A stretch of DNA of 64,000 nt. Origin: Ferrovibrio terrae_A (lineage in GTDB: Bacteria; Pseudomonadota; Alphaproteobacteria; Ferrovibrionales; Ferrovibrionaceae). Below are positions 1 to 8,191 of the stretch, one piece after another. The notes under the pieces were generated by a model. That model saw only the letters and a list, made by a program, of their open reading frames with translations, had not been told where the DNA came from and did not search any database. The stretch spans positions 144,282-208,281 of the forward strand of contig NZ_CALSAN010000004.1 in NCBI RefSeq assembly GCF_943372915.1, given 5' to 3'. Positions within the stretch are counted from its first letter, which is position 1. Every line of letters begins with the position of its first letter. A program made the position numbers and the translations under genes.

Positions 1-1
1 T

Positions 2-148
2 CCGACCGTGGTGCAGCGATTTGCCGAGCTGGGCACCATGCCGATCGATGCAACGCCAAAGGCCGCCGAGGTGCTGAAAGCCCATCTGGCCGCCGAAACG
101 GCGCGCTGGACGCCGATCATCGAACAGTCGGGGCAGTTCGCCGAATGA
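2..148 (+). CDS. Bug/TctC-family substrate-binding protein, C-terminal fragment
   Basis: Only the last 48 codons are inside the window; the start lies upstream. The visible end has the typical tail of the Bug (TctC-like) extracytoplasmic binding proteins: RFAELG, then a Pro/Thr turn, a helix with an acidic residue, and W-x-x-I-I-E-x-SG-Q before the stop. These proteins bind carboxylates or related small molecules in the periplasm, either for tripartite tricarboxylate transporters or as orphan binders. The ligand cannot be inferred from this fragment. A hairpin follows 23 bases after the stop. Confidence 0.7.
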   Translation, partial: PTVVQRFAELGTMPIDATPKAAEVLKAHLAAETARWTPIIEQSGQFAE

Positions 149-167
149 CGGCCCCGGCCATGCCATG

Positions 168-197
168 AAAAAAGGCGCAGCTTGCGGGCTGCGCCTT
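168..197 (-). terminator. Rho-independent terminator of ssb, possibly bidirectional
   Basis: A perfect 10-bp stem (172-181 with 188-197) has a 6-base loop. Read on the minus strand it is followed by a run of six T, so it fits termination of ssb. On the + strand it could also end the Bug/TctC gene, but only a weak T-rich stretch follows. Confidence 0.8.
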
Positions 198-223
198 GTT
201 GCTGTCCCAGAGCCCGGAGGGGC

Positions 224-718
224 TCAGAACGGAATTTCGTCGTCCATGTCGTCGCGACGCGGGGCCGAACCACCACCGCCGCCAGACCGGCCACCGCCGC
301 CAGACGGCGGAGCGCTGCCGTAATCGTCGCCGCCGCTGCTGAAGCCGCCGCCACCGCCGCCGCCTTCACGACCGTCCAGCATGGTCAGTTCGCCGCGGAA
401 GCGCTGCAGTACCACCTCGGTGGTATATTTCTCGGCGCCGTCCTTGTCGGTCCACTTGCGGGTCTGCAGCGAACCCTCGATATAGACCTTGGAGCCCTTT
501 TTCAGGTACTGCTTGGCGACTTTCACCAAATTCTCGTTGAAAATCACCACTCTATGCCATTCGGTGCGCTCCTTGCGCTCGCCCGAGGCCTTGTCGCGCC
601 AGGTTTCCGAGGTCGCCAGGGACAGCTGGGCAATCTCTTCGCCCGATTGCATGCTGCGGATTTCGGGGTCACGCCCTAGATTACCGACCAGGATCACCTT
701 GTTGACGCTGCCAGCCAT
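224..718 (-). CDS. ssb: Single-stranded DNA-binding protein SSB
   Basis: This 164-residue protein coats single-stranded DNA in replication, recombination and repair. Residues 1-110 form the OB fold, with SVNKVILVGNLGRDPE at the start, then ETWRDK and EWHRVV. Residues 118-157 are a Gly-rich disordered linker containing runs of G. The tail ends in DDEIPF, the acidic tip that recruits partner proteins. Length and layout are normal for a bacterial SSB. It is divergent from uvrA, an arrangement seen in many proteobacteria, with 111 bases between the two starts. A GGGG-containing Shine-Dalgarno lies just upstream of the ATG. Confidence 0.97.
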   Translation of the reverse strand: MAGSVNKVILVGNLGRDPEIRSMQSGEEIAQLSLATSETWRDKASGERKERTEWHRVVIFNENLVKVAKQYLKKGSKVYIEGSLQTRKWTDKDGAEKYTTEVVLQRFRGELTMLDGREGGGGGGGFSSGGDDYGSAPPSGGGGRSGGGGGSAPRRDDMDDEIPF

Positions 719-734
719 ATCTTAACCCCTATCC

Positions 735-774
735 GTTCACGAAGTGATCTTGTACCATGAGTCGGGCGTATAAT
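735..774 (+). promoter_or_regulatory. uvrA promoter -10 with an imperfect LexA-like site
   Basis: TATAAT at 769-774 is a consensus -10 box pointing toward uvrA. The -35 region (746-751) is poor. It overlaps GTTC-N7-GATC (735-749), one base away from the alphaproteobacterial LexA half-site pattern GTTC-N7-GTTC. The placement would suit SOS repression of uvrA and perhaps ssb, but the mismatch makes this an inference. Confidence 0.4.
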
Positions 775-829
775 GAAAGCCCGGCCCGAAAAGCGCAATA
801 ATCGGCCCCCCAGATACGGCGTTTATCCC

Positions 830-3718
830 ATGCAGAAGTTCATCTCGGTTCGCGGTGCCCGTGAGCACAATCTGAAGAATGTCGATGTCGACATCCCGCG
901 CGACAAGCTGGTCGTCCTGACCGGCCTGTCCGGCTCGGGCAAATCGTCGCTCGCCTTCGATACGATCTATGCGGAGGGCCAGCGGCGGTATGTCGAATCG
1001 CTCTCGGCCTATGCACGCCAGTTCCTTGAGCTGATGCAGAAGCCTGATGTGGATCACATCGACGGCCTGAGCCCGGCGATCTCCATCGAGCAGAAGACCA
1101 CCTCGAAGAATCCGCGCTCTACGGTCGGCACGGTCACCGAGATCTACGATTACCTGCGCCTGCTGTTTGCCCGTATCGGCGTACCCTACTCGCCCGCCAC
1201 CGGCCTGCCGATCGAAAGCCAGACGGTCAGCCAGATGGTGGACCGCGTGATGGCGATGCCGGATGGCACCCGCCTGCTGGTGCTGGCGCCCATTGTGCGC
1301 GGCCGCAAGGGCGAATACCGCAAGGAGCTGCAGGATCTGCAGAAGCGCGGCTTCCAGCGCGTCAAGGTCGACGGCAAGCTGCATGAGATCGCCGAAGTGC
1401 CGGCGCTGAACAAGAAACTGAAACACGATATCGAAGTGGTGGTCGATCGCGTGGTGGTGCGCGACGGCATCCAGACCCGACTGGCGGATTCCATCGAAAC
1501 CGCACTCAACCTCGCCGACGGCATCGCCTTTGCCGAGAATGCCGACAAGGACGAGCGCACGATCTTCTCGGCCAAGTTCGCCTGCCCGGTCTCGGGTTTC
1601 ACCATTGAAGAGATCGAGCCGCGGCTGTTCTCGTTCAACAGCCCGCATGGCGCCTGCCCCACCTGCGACGGCCTGGGCTCGAAGATGTATTTCGATGCCG
1701 CCATGGTGGTGCCGGAGGAAGGCGTGTCGCTGAAGGAAGGCGCCATCGTGCCATGGTCGCGCGCCGCCACGCCCTCGCCCTACTACCTGCAGACCCTGGA
1801 AGGGCTGGCCAAGTTCTACAAATTCTCGCTGAACACCAAATGGAAGGAGCTGCCGGCCAAGACCCGCAACGCCATCCTGCATGGTTCGGGCGAGGATGTG
1901 GTGCCGATCAGCTACGACGATGGCATGCGCACCTATACGGTGAAGCGGCCTTTCGAGGGCGTGCTGCCGAATCTGGAGCGCCGCTGGCGCGAGACCGAGT
2001 CCGACATGATCCGCGAGGAGCTGTCGCGCTACCAGTCAGCCACCGCCTGCGAAACCTGCAACGGCTACCGCCTGAAGGCCGAGGCCATGGCGGTGAAGGT
2101 CGGCGGCCTGCATATCGGCCAGACCTGCGAATTCTCCATCCTCGAAGCCCGCCAGTGGTTCCTGGACCTGACCAAGAAGCTCAAGCCCAAGGAAAAGGAT
2201 ATCGCGGCGCGCATCCTGAAAGAGATCAACGACCGGCTTGGTTTCCTGGTCAATGTCGGCCTCGATTACCTGTCGATGTCGCGCTCGTCTGGTACGTTGT
2301 CGGGTGGCGAAAGCCAGCGTATCCGGCTGGCCTCGCAAATCGGCTCCGGCCTGACCGGCGTGCTGTATGTGCTGGACGAACCCTCCATTGGCCTGCATCA
2401 GCGCGACAATGCCAAGCTGCTGGAGACGCTCGTGCATCTGCGCGACATCGGCAACACCGTGCTGGTGGTCGAGCATGACGAGGAAGCGATCAGGCAGGCG
2501 GATTACGTGATCGACATGGGCCCGGCGGCTGGTGTGCATGGCGGCGAGATCATCGCCGAGGGTACGCCCGCCGATATCATGGCCTCCAAGAAGTCGGTCA
2601 CTGGCCAGTATCTGACCGGCGCCCGCTCGGTGATGATTCCCAAGCAGCGGCGCAAGCGCGTCAGCAACAAGCAGCTCAGGGTGGTCGGTGCCAAGGCCAA
2701 CAACCTGCAGAATGTCACGGTGGAATTCCCGCTCGGCCTGTTCACTTGCGTGACCGGCGTATCGGGTGGCGGCAAATCAACGCTGACCATCGAGACCCTA
2801 TACAAGGCACTGTCGCGCAAGCTGAACAACAGCCGAGAACTGCCCGGCGCGCATGAGCGGATCGAAGGGCTGGAGTGGCTCGACAAGATCGTGGATATCG
2901 ACCAGTCGCCGATTGGCCGCACGCCGCGCTCGAACCCCGCCACCTATACCGGCGCCTTCGGCCCGATCCGCGACTGGTTTGCCGGCCTGCCGGAAGCCAA
3001 GACCCGTGGCTATGCGCCCGGCCGCTTCTCCTTCAACGTCAAGGGTGGTCGCTGCGAGGCCTGCCAGGGCGACGGCCTGATCAAGATCGAGATGCACTTC
3101 CTGCCCGACGTCTATGTGCAGTGTGACGTCTGTAAAGGGAAACGCTATAACCGCGAAACGCTGGAAATCCACTATCGCGACAAGTCGATTGCCGATGTGC
3201 TGGACATGACGGTGGAGGACGGTGCCGAATTCTTTAAGGCGGTGCCGACCATCCGCGAGAAGCTGGAAACCCTGAACCGCGTCGGTCTGGGCTATATCAA
3301 GATCGGCCAGTCAGCCACCACACTGTCGGGTGGCGAGGCGCAACGCGTCAAGCTGGCCAAGGAACTGTCCAAGCGCGCCACCGGCCGCACACTCTACATT
3401 CTCGACGAGCCGACCACCGGCCTGCATTTCGAGGATGTGCGCAAGCTGCTGGAGGTGCTGCATGAGCTGGTCGATTCCGGCAACACCATGATCGTGATCG
3501 AGCATAATCTGGAGGTCATCAAGACCGCAGACTGGATCGTCGACATGGGCCCGGAAGGCGGCAGTGGCGGTGGCCGGGTGGTGGCGCAGGGCACGCCGGA
3601 GGATGTCGCCAAGGTCAAGGACAGCTATACTGGCCAGTACCTGAAAGAATATCTAAAACCGGCCGCGCAGCGCAGCGAGCCGCCGGCCAAGAAATCACGC
3701 CGCGATGCGGCTGAATAA
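830..3718 (+). CDS. uvrA: Excinuclease ABC subunit UvrA
   Basis: UvrA is the damage-sensing ATPase of nucleotide excision repair and works with UvrB and UvrC. The protein has 962 residues from the chosen ATG. It carries two ABC modules: Walker A GLSGSGKSS at 32-40 and a second, GVSGGGKST, around 643-651, each with an LSGGE signature. A zinc finger is visible in each half (CPTCDG, and CEAC...CDVCKG near 742-770). The frame extends upstream to an ATG at 773, but that codon overlaps the -10 box, so the start at 830 (MQKFISVRGAREHNL) is preferred. The tail after YLKEYL is short and basic. The next gene on + follows after 24 bases. Confidence 0.97.
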   Translation: MQKFISVRGAREHNLKNVDVDIPRDKLVVLTGLSGSGKSSLAFDTIYAEGQRRYVESLSAYARQFLELMQKPDVDHIDGLSPAISIEQKTTSKNPRSTVGTVTEIYDYLRLLFARIGVPYSPATGLPIESQTVSQMVDRVMAMPDGTRLLVLAPIVRGRKGEYRKELQDLQKRGFQRVKVDGKLHEIAEVPALNKKLKHDIEVVVDRVVVRDGIQTRLADSIETALNLADGIAFAENADKDERTIFSAKFACPVSGFTIEEIEPRLFSFNSPHGACPTCDGLGSKMYFDAAMVVPEEGVSLKEGAIVPWSRAATPSPYYLQTLEGLAKFYKFSLNTKWKELPAKTRNAILHGSGEDVVPISYDDGMRTYTVKRPFEGVLPNLERRWRETESDMIREELSRYQSATACETCNGYRLKAEAMAVKVGGLHIGQTCEFSILEARQWFLDLTKKLKPKEKDIAARILKEINDRLGFLVNVGLDYLSMSRSSGTLSGGESQRIRLASQIGSGLTGVLYVLDEPSIGLHQRDNAKLLETLVHLRDIGNTVLVVEHDEEAIRQADYVIDMGPAAGVHGGEIIAEGTPADIMASKKSVTGQYLTGARSVMIPKQRRKRVSNKQLRVVGAKANNLQNVTVEFPLGLFTCVTGVSGGGKSTLTIETLYKALSRKLNNSRELPGAHERIEGLEWLDKIVDIDQSPIGRTPRSNPATYTGAFGPIRDWFAGLPEAKTRGYAPGRFSFNVKGGRCEACQGDGLIKIEMHFLPDVYVQCDVCKGKRYNRETLEIHYRDKSIADVLDMTVEDGAEFFKAVPTIREKLETLNRVGLGYIKIGQSATTLSGGEAQRVKLAKELSKRATGRTLYILDEPTTGLHFEDVRKLLEVLHELVDSGNTMIVIEHNLEVIKTADWIVDMGPEGGSGGGRVVAQGTPEDVAKVKDSYTGQYLKEYLKPAAQRSEPPAKKSRRDAAE

Positions 3719-3742
3719 CCACGCAGAGAAGGATCGCTATCG

Positions 3743-4156
3743 ATGATTACGCGTAAAGCCCTGACGCTCGCTGACGTGCAGGCCATTGCCGCCGGTGCCG
3801 AGGCAGAGGCCAAGAAAAACGACTGGAAGGTCAGCATCGCCATCACCGACGATGGCGGCCATCTGCTGCATTTCCAGCGCCTGGACGGTGCGCCGACCCA
3901 GTCGACCTATATCAGCCAGGGCAAGGCCAAGGCGGCCGCCTATGCGCGCAAGCCGACCAAGGGCCTGGAAGAGGTGATCGGCAATGGCCGCACGGCCTTT
4001 CTGACCGCTGCCGCCGTCAGCGACATGGTGCTGCTGGAAGGCGGCGAGCCGATCATCGTCGATGGTGTCTGCATCGGTGCGGTTGGCGTGTCAGGCGTGA
4101 AGTCGAGCGACGATTCCGTGATCGCTCTGGCTGGCATCGCCAAGCTGGGCGTCTGA
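3743..4156 (+). CDS. GlcG/HbpS-family heme-binding-like protein
   Basis: This 137-residue protein matches the GlcG/HbpS (DUF336) fold from end to end. It starts LTLADVQAIAAGAEAEAKK, followed by ITDDGGHLLHFQRLDGA and the Gly-rich GVCIGAVGVSG near the C-terminus. Family members bind heme or cobalamin, or accompany glycolate and diol utilisation genes; the biochemical role here is not known. It lies 24 bases after uvrA and 14 bases before recX, so it may be co-transcribed with DNA repair genes, but I see no functional link. There is no signal peptide. Confidence 0.85.
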   Translation: MITRKALTLADVQAIAAGAEAEAKKNDWKVSIAITDDGGHLLHFQRLDGAPTQSTYISQGKAKAAAYARKPTKGLEEVIGNGRTAFLTAAAVSDMVLLEGGEPIIVDGVCIGAVGVSGVKSSDDSVIALAGIAKLGV

Positions 4157-4170
4157 CGCATTCCCTCGCC

Positions 4171-4755
4171 ATGACCGGCGGCCGCCAGAGAAAAGTCCCG
4201 AAAAAGATCACGCCGGGATATCTGGAAAAGGCGGCGTTGTTCTACCTCGAACGCTACAGCAGTTCAGCGGGTAACCTCCGCCGGGTGCTGGATCGCAAGA
4301 TCAGCACCTCGATCCGGGAACATGGCGCGCCGACCAAGGAAGAAGCCGCCGGCTGGGTTGCCGAGCTGATCGCAAAGCTGCAGCGCAGCAAGCTGTTGGA
4401 CGACAAGGCCTATGCCGAAAGCAAGGTCCGGCGTCTCTATGCGGAGGGCAAGGCGCTTGGCCGTATCCGTCAGACGCTTGCCATAAAGGGCGTCGGCAAG
4501 GACGATGTCGCCGCAGCGCTGGAGCGGCTGGAAGCCGAGAGCGATGCCCCGGTGTCCGACCTGCCGGCGGCGGCGGCCTTCGCGCGGAAACGTAAACTGG
4601 GGCCGTATCGCAGCGATCCGCAAGAGCGGCGCGACATGCGGCAGAAAGACCTCGGTGCCCTGGCGCGCCGGGGCTTCAGCCAGGCCATTGCAATAAAGAT
4701 TTTGAGCGCCGACAGCGTCGCCGCGCTTGAGGAGATGATCCATGACGCAGACTGA
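4171..4755 (+). CDS. recX: Regulatory protein RecX
   Basis: This 194-residue protein has the RecX layout: tandem three-helix repeats rich in Arg, Lys and Glu, with YLERYSSSAGNLRRVL, then SKLLDDKAYAESKVRRLYAEGKALGRIRQTL and a C-terminal third repeat (DLGALARRGFSQAIAIKIL). RecX binds RecA filaments and modulates recombination and SOS strength. recA is not adjacent here. The end overlaps the trmFO start by 14 bases, suggesting translational coupling. The first dozen residues are basic and unstructured. Confidence 0.88.
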   Translation: MTGGRQRKVPKKITPGYLEKAALFYLERYSSSAGNLRRVLDRKISTSIREHGAPTKEEAAGWVAELIAKLQRSKLLDDKAYAESKVRRLYAEGKALGRIRQTLAIKGVGKDDVAAALERLEAESDAPVSDLPAAAAFARKRKLGPYRSDPQERRDMRQKDLGALARRGFSQAIAIKILSADSVAALEEMIHDAD

Positions 4756-6100
4756 ACCTGTTCACGTGATTGGCGGCGGCCTCGCCGGATCGGAAGCGGC
4801 CTGGCAGATCGCCCGCATGGGCGTTCCTGTGGTGCTGCATGAGATGCGACCGGTGCGCAAGACCGATGCGCATAATGGGGAAGGCCTGGCCGAGTTGGTC
4901 TGCTCGAATTCCTTCCGCTCCGACGATGCCGAGAGCAACGCCGTCGGCTTACTGCATGAAGAACTGCGGCGCTGCAATTCCCTGATCATGCGTGCAGCCG
5001 AAGTGGCCAAAGTGCCGGCCGGCGGCGCACTGGCTGTCGACCGCGATGTTTTTTCCGGCGAAGTGCAGAAAGCCATCGAGGCCGAGCCGCTGATCACCCT
5101 GCGCCGCGAGGAAATCGCCGGCCTGCCGCCGGCCGCGTGGGGCAGTGTTGTGGTTGCCACCGGCCCGCTCACCTCGCCACCGCTGGCCGAAGCCATCCTC
5201 ACGCTCACCGGCGAACAGAGCCTCGCCTTCTTCGATGCCATCGCGCCCATCGTGCATCGCGACAGCATCGACATGGACAAGGCCTGGTTCCAGTCGCGCT
5301 ACGACAAGGTGGGGCCGGCTGGCGATGGCGCCGATTACATCAACTGCCCGTTCGAGAAACCCAACTACCTCGAATTCCATGCCGCCCTGCTGGCGGCGGA
5401 AAAAACCGAATTCAAGGAATGGGAAAAGAACACGCCCTATTTCGAGGGCTGCCTGCCGATCGAGGTGATGGCCGAGCGCGGTGCGCGCACCCTCACCTTC
5501 GGCCCGATGAAACCGGTCGGCCTGACCGATCCGAAAACCGGCCGCAAGCCCTATGCTGTGGTGCAGCTGCGCCAGGACAACAAGCTTGGCACCCTGTTCA
5601 ACATGGTCGGCTTCCAGACCAAGATGAAGCATGGCGAACAGACCCGCATCTTCCGCATGATTCCCGGTCTGGAAAACGCGCAATTCGCCCGCCTCGGCGG
5701 CATCCATCGCAATACCTTCTTGAACAGCCCAAAGCTGCTCGATACCCAGCTGCGGCTCAAGGCGATGCCCAGCCTGCGCTTTGCCGGCCAGGTTACCGGC
5801 GTGGAAGGCTATGTTGAAAGCACGGCGATCGGGCTGATCGCGGGCCGCATGGCCGCAGCGCAACGCCTGGGCCATGAGCAGGCACCACCGCCGCCGACCA
5901 CGGCACTGGGCGCGCTGCACAGCCACATCACCGGCGGTGCCGATGCCAAACACTTCCAGCCAATGAACGTGAATTTCGGTCTGTTCCCGCCGCCCGCCGC
6001 CGATGTGCGCAAGGAAGATCGCAAGCGTGCGCTTTCCCGTCGTGCCCTTGCCGATCTCGCCGGCTGGCTCGGTGGCGCAGTTCCGGCGGCTGCAGCCTAG
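4742..6100 (+). CDS. trmFO: Methylenetetrahydrofolate-tRNA (uracil-54-C5)-methyltransferase TrmFO
   Basis: TrmFO makes 5-methyluridine at position 54 of tRNA, using methylenetetrahydrofolate as carbon donor and FADH2 as reductant. The 452-residue protein starts with the FAD-binding motif VIGGGLAGSEAA (about residues 9-20). It continues with the family blocks HEMRP, LVCSNSFRSDD and ALAVDR, and later TFGPMKPVGL and GQVTGVEGYVES. The length is normal. The stop codon shares the four bases CTAG with the stop of the convergent next gene. Confidence 0.95.
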   Translation: MTQTEPVHVIGGGLAGSEAAWQIARMGVPVVLHEMRPVRKTDAHNGEGLAELVCSNSFRSDDAESNAVGLLHEELRRCNSLIMRAAEVAKVPAGGALAVDRDVFSGEVQKAIEAEPLITLRREEIAGLPPAAWGSVVVATGPLTSPPLAEAILTLTGEQSLAFFDAIAPIVHRDSIDMDKAWFQSRYDKVGPAGDGADYINCPFEKPNYLEFHAALLAAEKTEFKEWEKNTPYFEGCLPIEVMAERGARTLTFGPMKPVGLTDPKTGRKPYAVVQLRQDNKLGTLFNMVGFQTKMKHGEQTRIFRMIPGLENAQFARLGGIHRNTFLNSPKLLDTQLRLKAMPSLRFAGQVTGVEGYVESTAIGLIAGRMAAAQRLGHEQAPPPPTTALGALHSHITGGADAKHFQPMNVNFGLFPPPAADVRKEDRKRALSRRALADLAGWLGGAVPAAAA

Positions 6101-6924
6101 ATCCGGCCGCGCAGAGAGGCCCAGAGCAGGCGCATCTGCCGTGCCAGCGGCGTGACGCGCGTTTCAGCCACCAGCGGATCATAATCGCTGTGCTTCAGCG
6201 CCCTGAGATACAGGCCGACCAGCGCCGCCGGCAGCACGGCAGGCAAGGCTGCCCGCGCGGTCCTGTACCGGCGCGCCGCCTGCAACAGCTCCGCGGCTTC
6301 AGCGGCCACGGCCATCATGGCCGGGCGTATCGCGGGCCCGCACTCGGTCTGATAAATGGCTTCCGGTGTCAGGCCCTGTGCCGCCAGCAGATCAGCCGGC
6401 AGCATCACGCGTTGTCGCATCAGCAGATGCGGCATGGCACGCAGGATGCCGGTCAGGGCATAGGCCGTGCCGGCGGCACGCAGCATCGCCTCATCCGCCG
6501 TTGAACCGAGACACTGCACGGCCAGTTTCATCAGTGGAACGGATGTTGCCTCGGCATAGGCCTTCAGGGCCGGCAGGTTCGCGAAAGGCTGCTCCTCCAT
6601 GTCGCGTTCACGCGCATCGATCAGGGCGAACACGGTATCCATGTCGAGATCCCGGCAATGCTCATTGAGCGCCAGCACCACCGGATGCTGGCGTGGCGAG
6701 CCGGCCCTGATGCCCTCCCAGGCCTCGCGCCACCATTGCAGGCGGATCTGGCCGATCATTGGCTGGCTGACGCTTTCACGCGCCCGCGCGATCTCACTGT
6801 TGAACGCGTAGAGCGCGAACAGGGCGGGACGCCGGGCATCCGGTGCGAACAACGCACTCAGCCAGCGATCCGGATCAAGCCGCTGCAGATCGCGGCCGCA
6901 GTGTTCAGCCGGCGAGTCGGTCAT
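6097..6924 (-). CDS. Squalene/phytoene-synthase-like protein, NDUFAF6 type
   Basis: This 275-residue protein has the all-helical trans-isoprenyl synthase fold: FALYAFNSEIARARESVSQP, LQWWREA, LIDARERDMEEQPF and LMKLAVQCLG. The Asp-rich metal-binding motif of true squalene and phytoene synthases is replaced by NSEIARARE at the expected place. This is the pattern of the NDUFAF6-like branch, whose mitochondrial member is a complex I assembly factor. I infer an assembly or scaffolding role rather than isoprenoid synthesis. It lies on the same strand as the secDF genes and the NDUFAF3-like gene, though the PuuD-like gene faces the other way between them. Confidence 0.75.
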   Translation of the reverse strand: MTDSPAEHCGRDLQRLDPDRWLSALFAPDARRPALFALYAFNSEIARARESVSQPMIGQIRLQWWREAWEGIRAGSPRQHPVVLALNEHCRDLDMDTVFALIDARERDMEEQPFANLPALKAYAEATSVPLMKLAVQCLGSTADEAMLRAAGTAYALTGILRAMPHLLMRQRVMLPADLLAAQGLTPEAIYQTECGPAIRPAMMAVAAEAAELLQAARRYRTARAALPAVLPAALVGLYLRALKHSDYDPLVAETRVTPLARQMRLLWASLRGRI

Positions 6925-7144
6925 GCAGAAGGCCCGTCAATCGGGGAAGATTGCTTGTCGACACCATGATTTATGGTAGCCTCACGACTGCGAATCAGGG
7001 TGTTGCACATAGACACGGTGATCGATTCGTCCTTCCCCTGCCCCATGTTCCATGCACAGGGGCTTCATCGAGCGCCGTCCTGTGAACCAGCAACACACCC
7101 CTTTACCGGGCAGACCCTGAACAGGAACAACAAGGACCAGCATC

Positions 7145-7723
7145 ATGGCAAAGATTCTCGAAAACCTCTACAAGGCGCTTGGCGCCGGCGTCGTTCTGGC
7201 GCTGGTCGTCTTTTTCCTTGTCCACCGCAGCTTTGATGCTGCCTTCGTCAGCTTCTTCTTCCGCTGGCTGCATGTGCTGTCCGGCATCCTGTGGATCGGC
7301 CTGCTCTGGTACTTCAACTTCGTGCAGATTCCGACCATGCCGAAGATCCCGGCCGAGCTGAAGCCCGCCGTGGGCAAGTTCATCGCCCCCGAGGCACTGT
7401 TCTGGTTCCGCTGGTCGGCACTGGCCACCGTGATCACCGGCCTGGTCCTGTCGATCCTCAACGGCTATGGCCACCAGGCTTTCGCCATGCAGGAAGGCAG
7501 CCGCACCATCGGTATCGGCATGTATCTCGGCCTGTTCATGGCGGCCAATGTCTGGTTCGTGATCTGGCCGAACCAGAAGAAGGCGCTGGGCATCGTGCCG
7601 ACCGACGACGCCAGCAAGGCCAAGGCGGCGCGTGTCGCCATGCTGGGCTCGCGCACCAACTTCATGCTGTCGATCCCGATGCTCTATTGCATGGTCGCGC
7701 AGCAGAATGGCGGCGCCTGGTAA
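7145..7723 (+). CDS. PuuD-like (urate hydroxylase N-terminal) membrane protein
   Basis: This 192-residue integral membrane protein has about five hydrophobic segments. The core RWLHVLSGILWIGLLWYFNFVQIP, with conserved His and Trp, matches the membrane domain found at the N-terminus of the urate hydroxylase PuuD family. True PuuD proteins continue into a C-terminal cytochrome c domain; here the protein stops at AQQNGGAW and no CxxCH is present. Its activity is therefore unknown. It is transcribed alone, with a 220-base upstream gap and a strong terminator downstream. Confidence 0.75.
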   Translation: MAKILENLYKALGAGVVLALVVFFLVHRSFDAAFVSFFFRWLHVLSGILWIGLLWYFNFVQIPTMPKIPAELKPAVGKFIAPEALFWFRWSALATVITGLVLSILNGYGHQAFAMQEGSRTIGIGMYLGLFMAANVWFVIWPNQKKALGIVPTDDASKAKAARVAMLGSRTNFMLSIPMLYCMVAQQNGGAW

Positions 7724-7746
7724 GGCGTCCTCCATCAGAATGAATG

Positions 7747-7776
7747 AGGGCGGCCTTCACGGGCCGCCCTTTTTCT
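7747..7776 (+). terminator. Rho-independent terminator after the PuuD-like gene
   Basis: A 9-bp perfect stem (7747-7755 with 7762-7770) has a 6-base loop and is followed by TTTTCTTT. It lies 24 bases after the stop codon. Confidence 0.88.
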
Positions 7777-7796
7777 TTGCCTGAAAGCCTGTAGCG

Positions 7797-8171
7797 CTAG
7801 ACCGGGATCAGCGCGGCGGCAACGCGGCGCCCCTCGCCCATCAGCAGGTTATAGGTGCGACAGGCGGCGCCGGTGTCCAGCGCCTCGATGATCAGGCCGC
7901 GTGCCCGGATCTCGGCACGCAGCGCCTTGTTGATGAAGACCATGCTGGGGCCGCAGCCGATCAGCAGCAGCTCGACCGCCGGGTCCATGGTGAAGACCGG
8001 CTCCAGGGATTGCGCTGTCAGTGCCGCGATATCGGCAAGGCCCCAAGGCATCGTCTGCCCGGGAAACACCAGCACGGACTCAGTCCAGTGCTTGCCGGTG
8101 ATGCGGAAGCCGCCGTCGCCATAGGCATTGATCGACTGGCGATCCGTCGGAATGCGCGGCAGCAGGTCCAT
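7797..8171 (-). CDS. Mth938-like domain protein (DUF498, NDUFAF3-like)
   Basis: This 124-residue single-domain protein matches the Mth938-like fold: INAYGDGGFRITG at residues 14-26, then VLVFPGQTMPW, LLIGCGPSM, and the terminal block IIEALDTGAACRTYNLLMGEGRRVAAALIPV. The mitochondrial relative NDUFAF3 helps assemble respiratory complex I. It lies 20 bases downstream of secF with a good GGGGAG ribosome site, so it is probably in the yajC-secDF operon. Linkage to secDF fits a role near membrane protein insertion, but that is inference. Confidence 0.85.
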   Translation of the reverse strand: MDLLPRIPTDRQSINAYGDGGFRITGKHWTESVLVFPGQTMPWGLADIAALTAQSLEPVFTMDPAVELLLIGCGPSMVFINKALRAEIRARGLIIEALDTGAACRTYNLLMGEGRRVAAALIPV

Positions 8172-8191
8172 GTTCCCGCTCCCCGGTTGGC

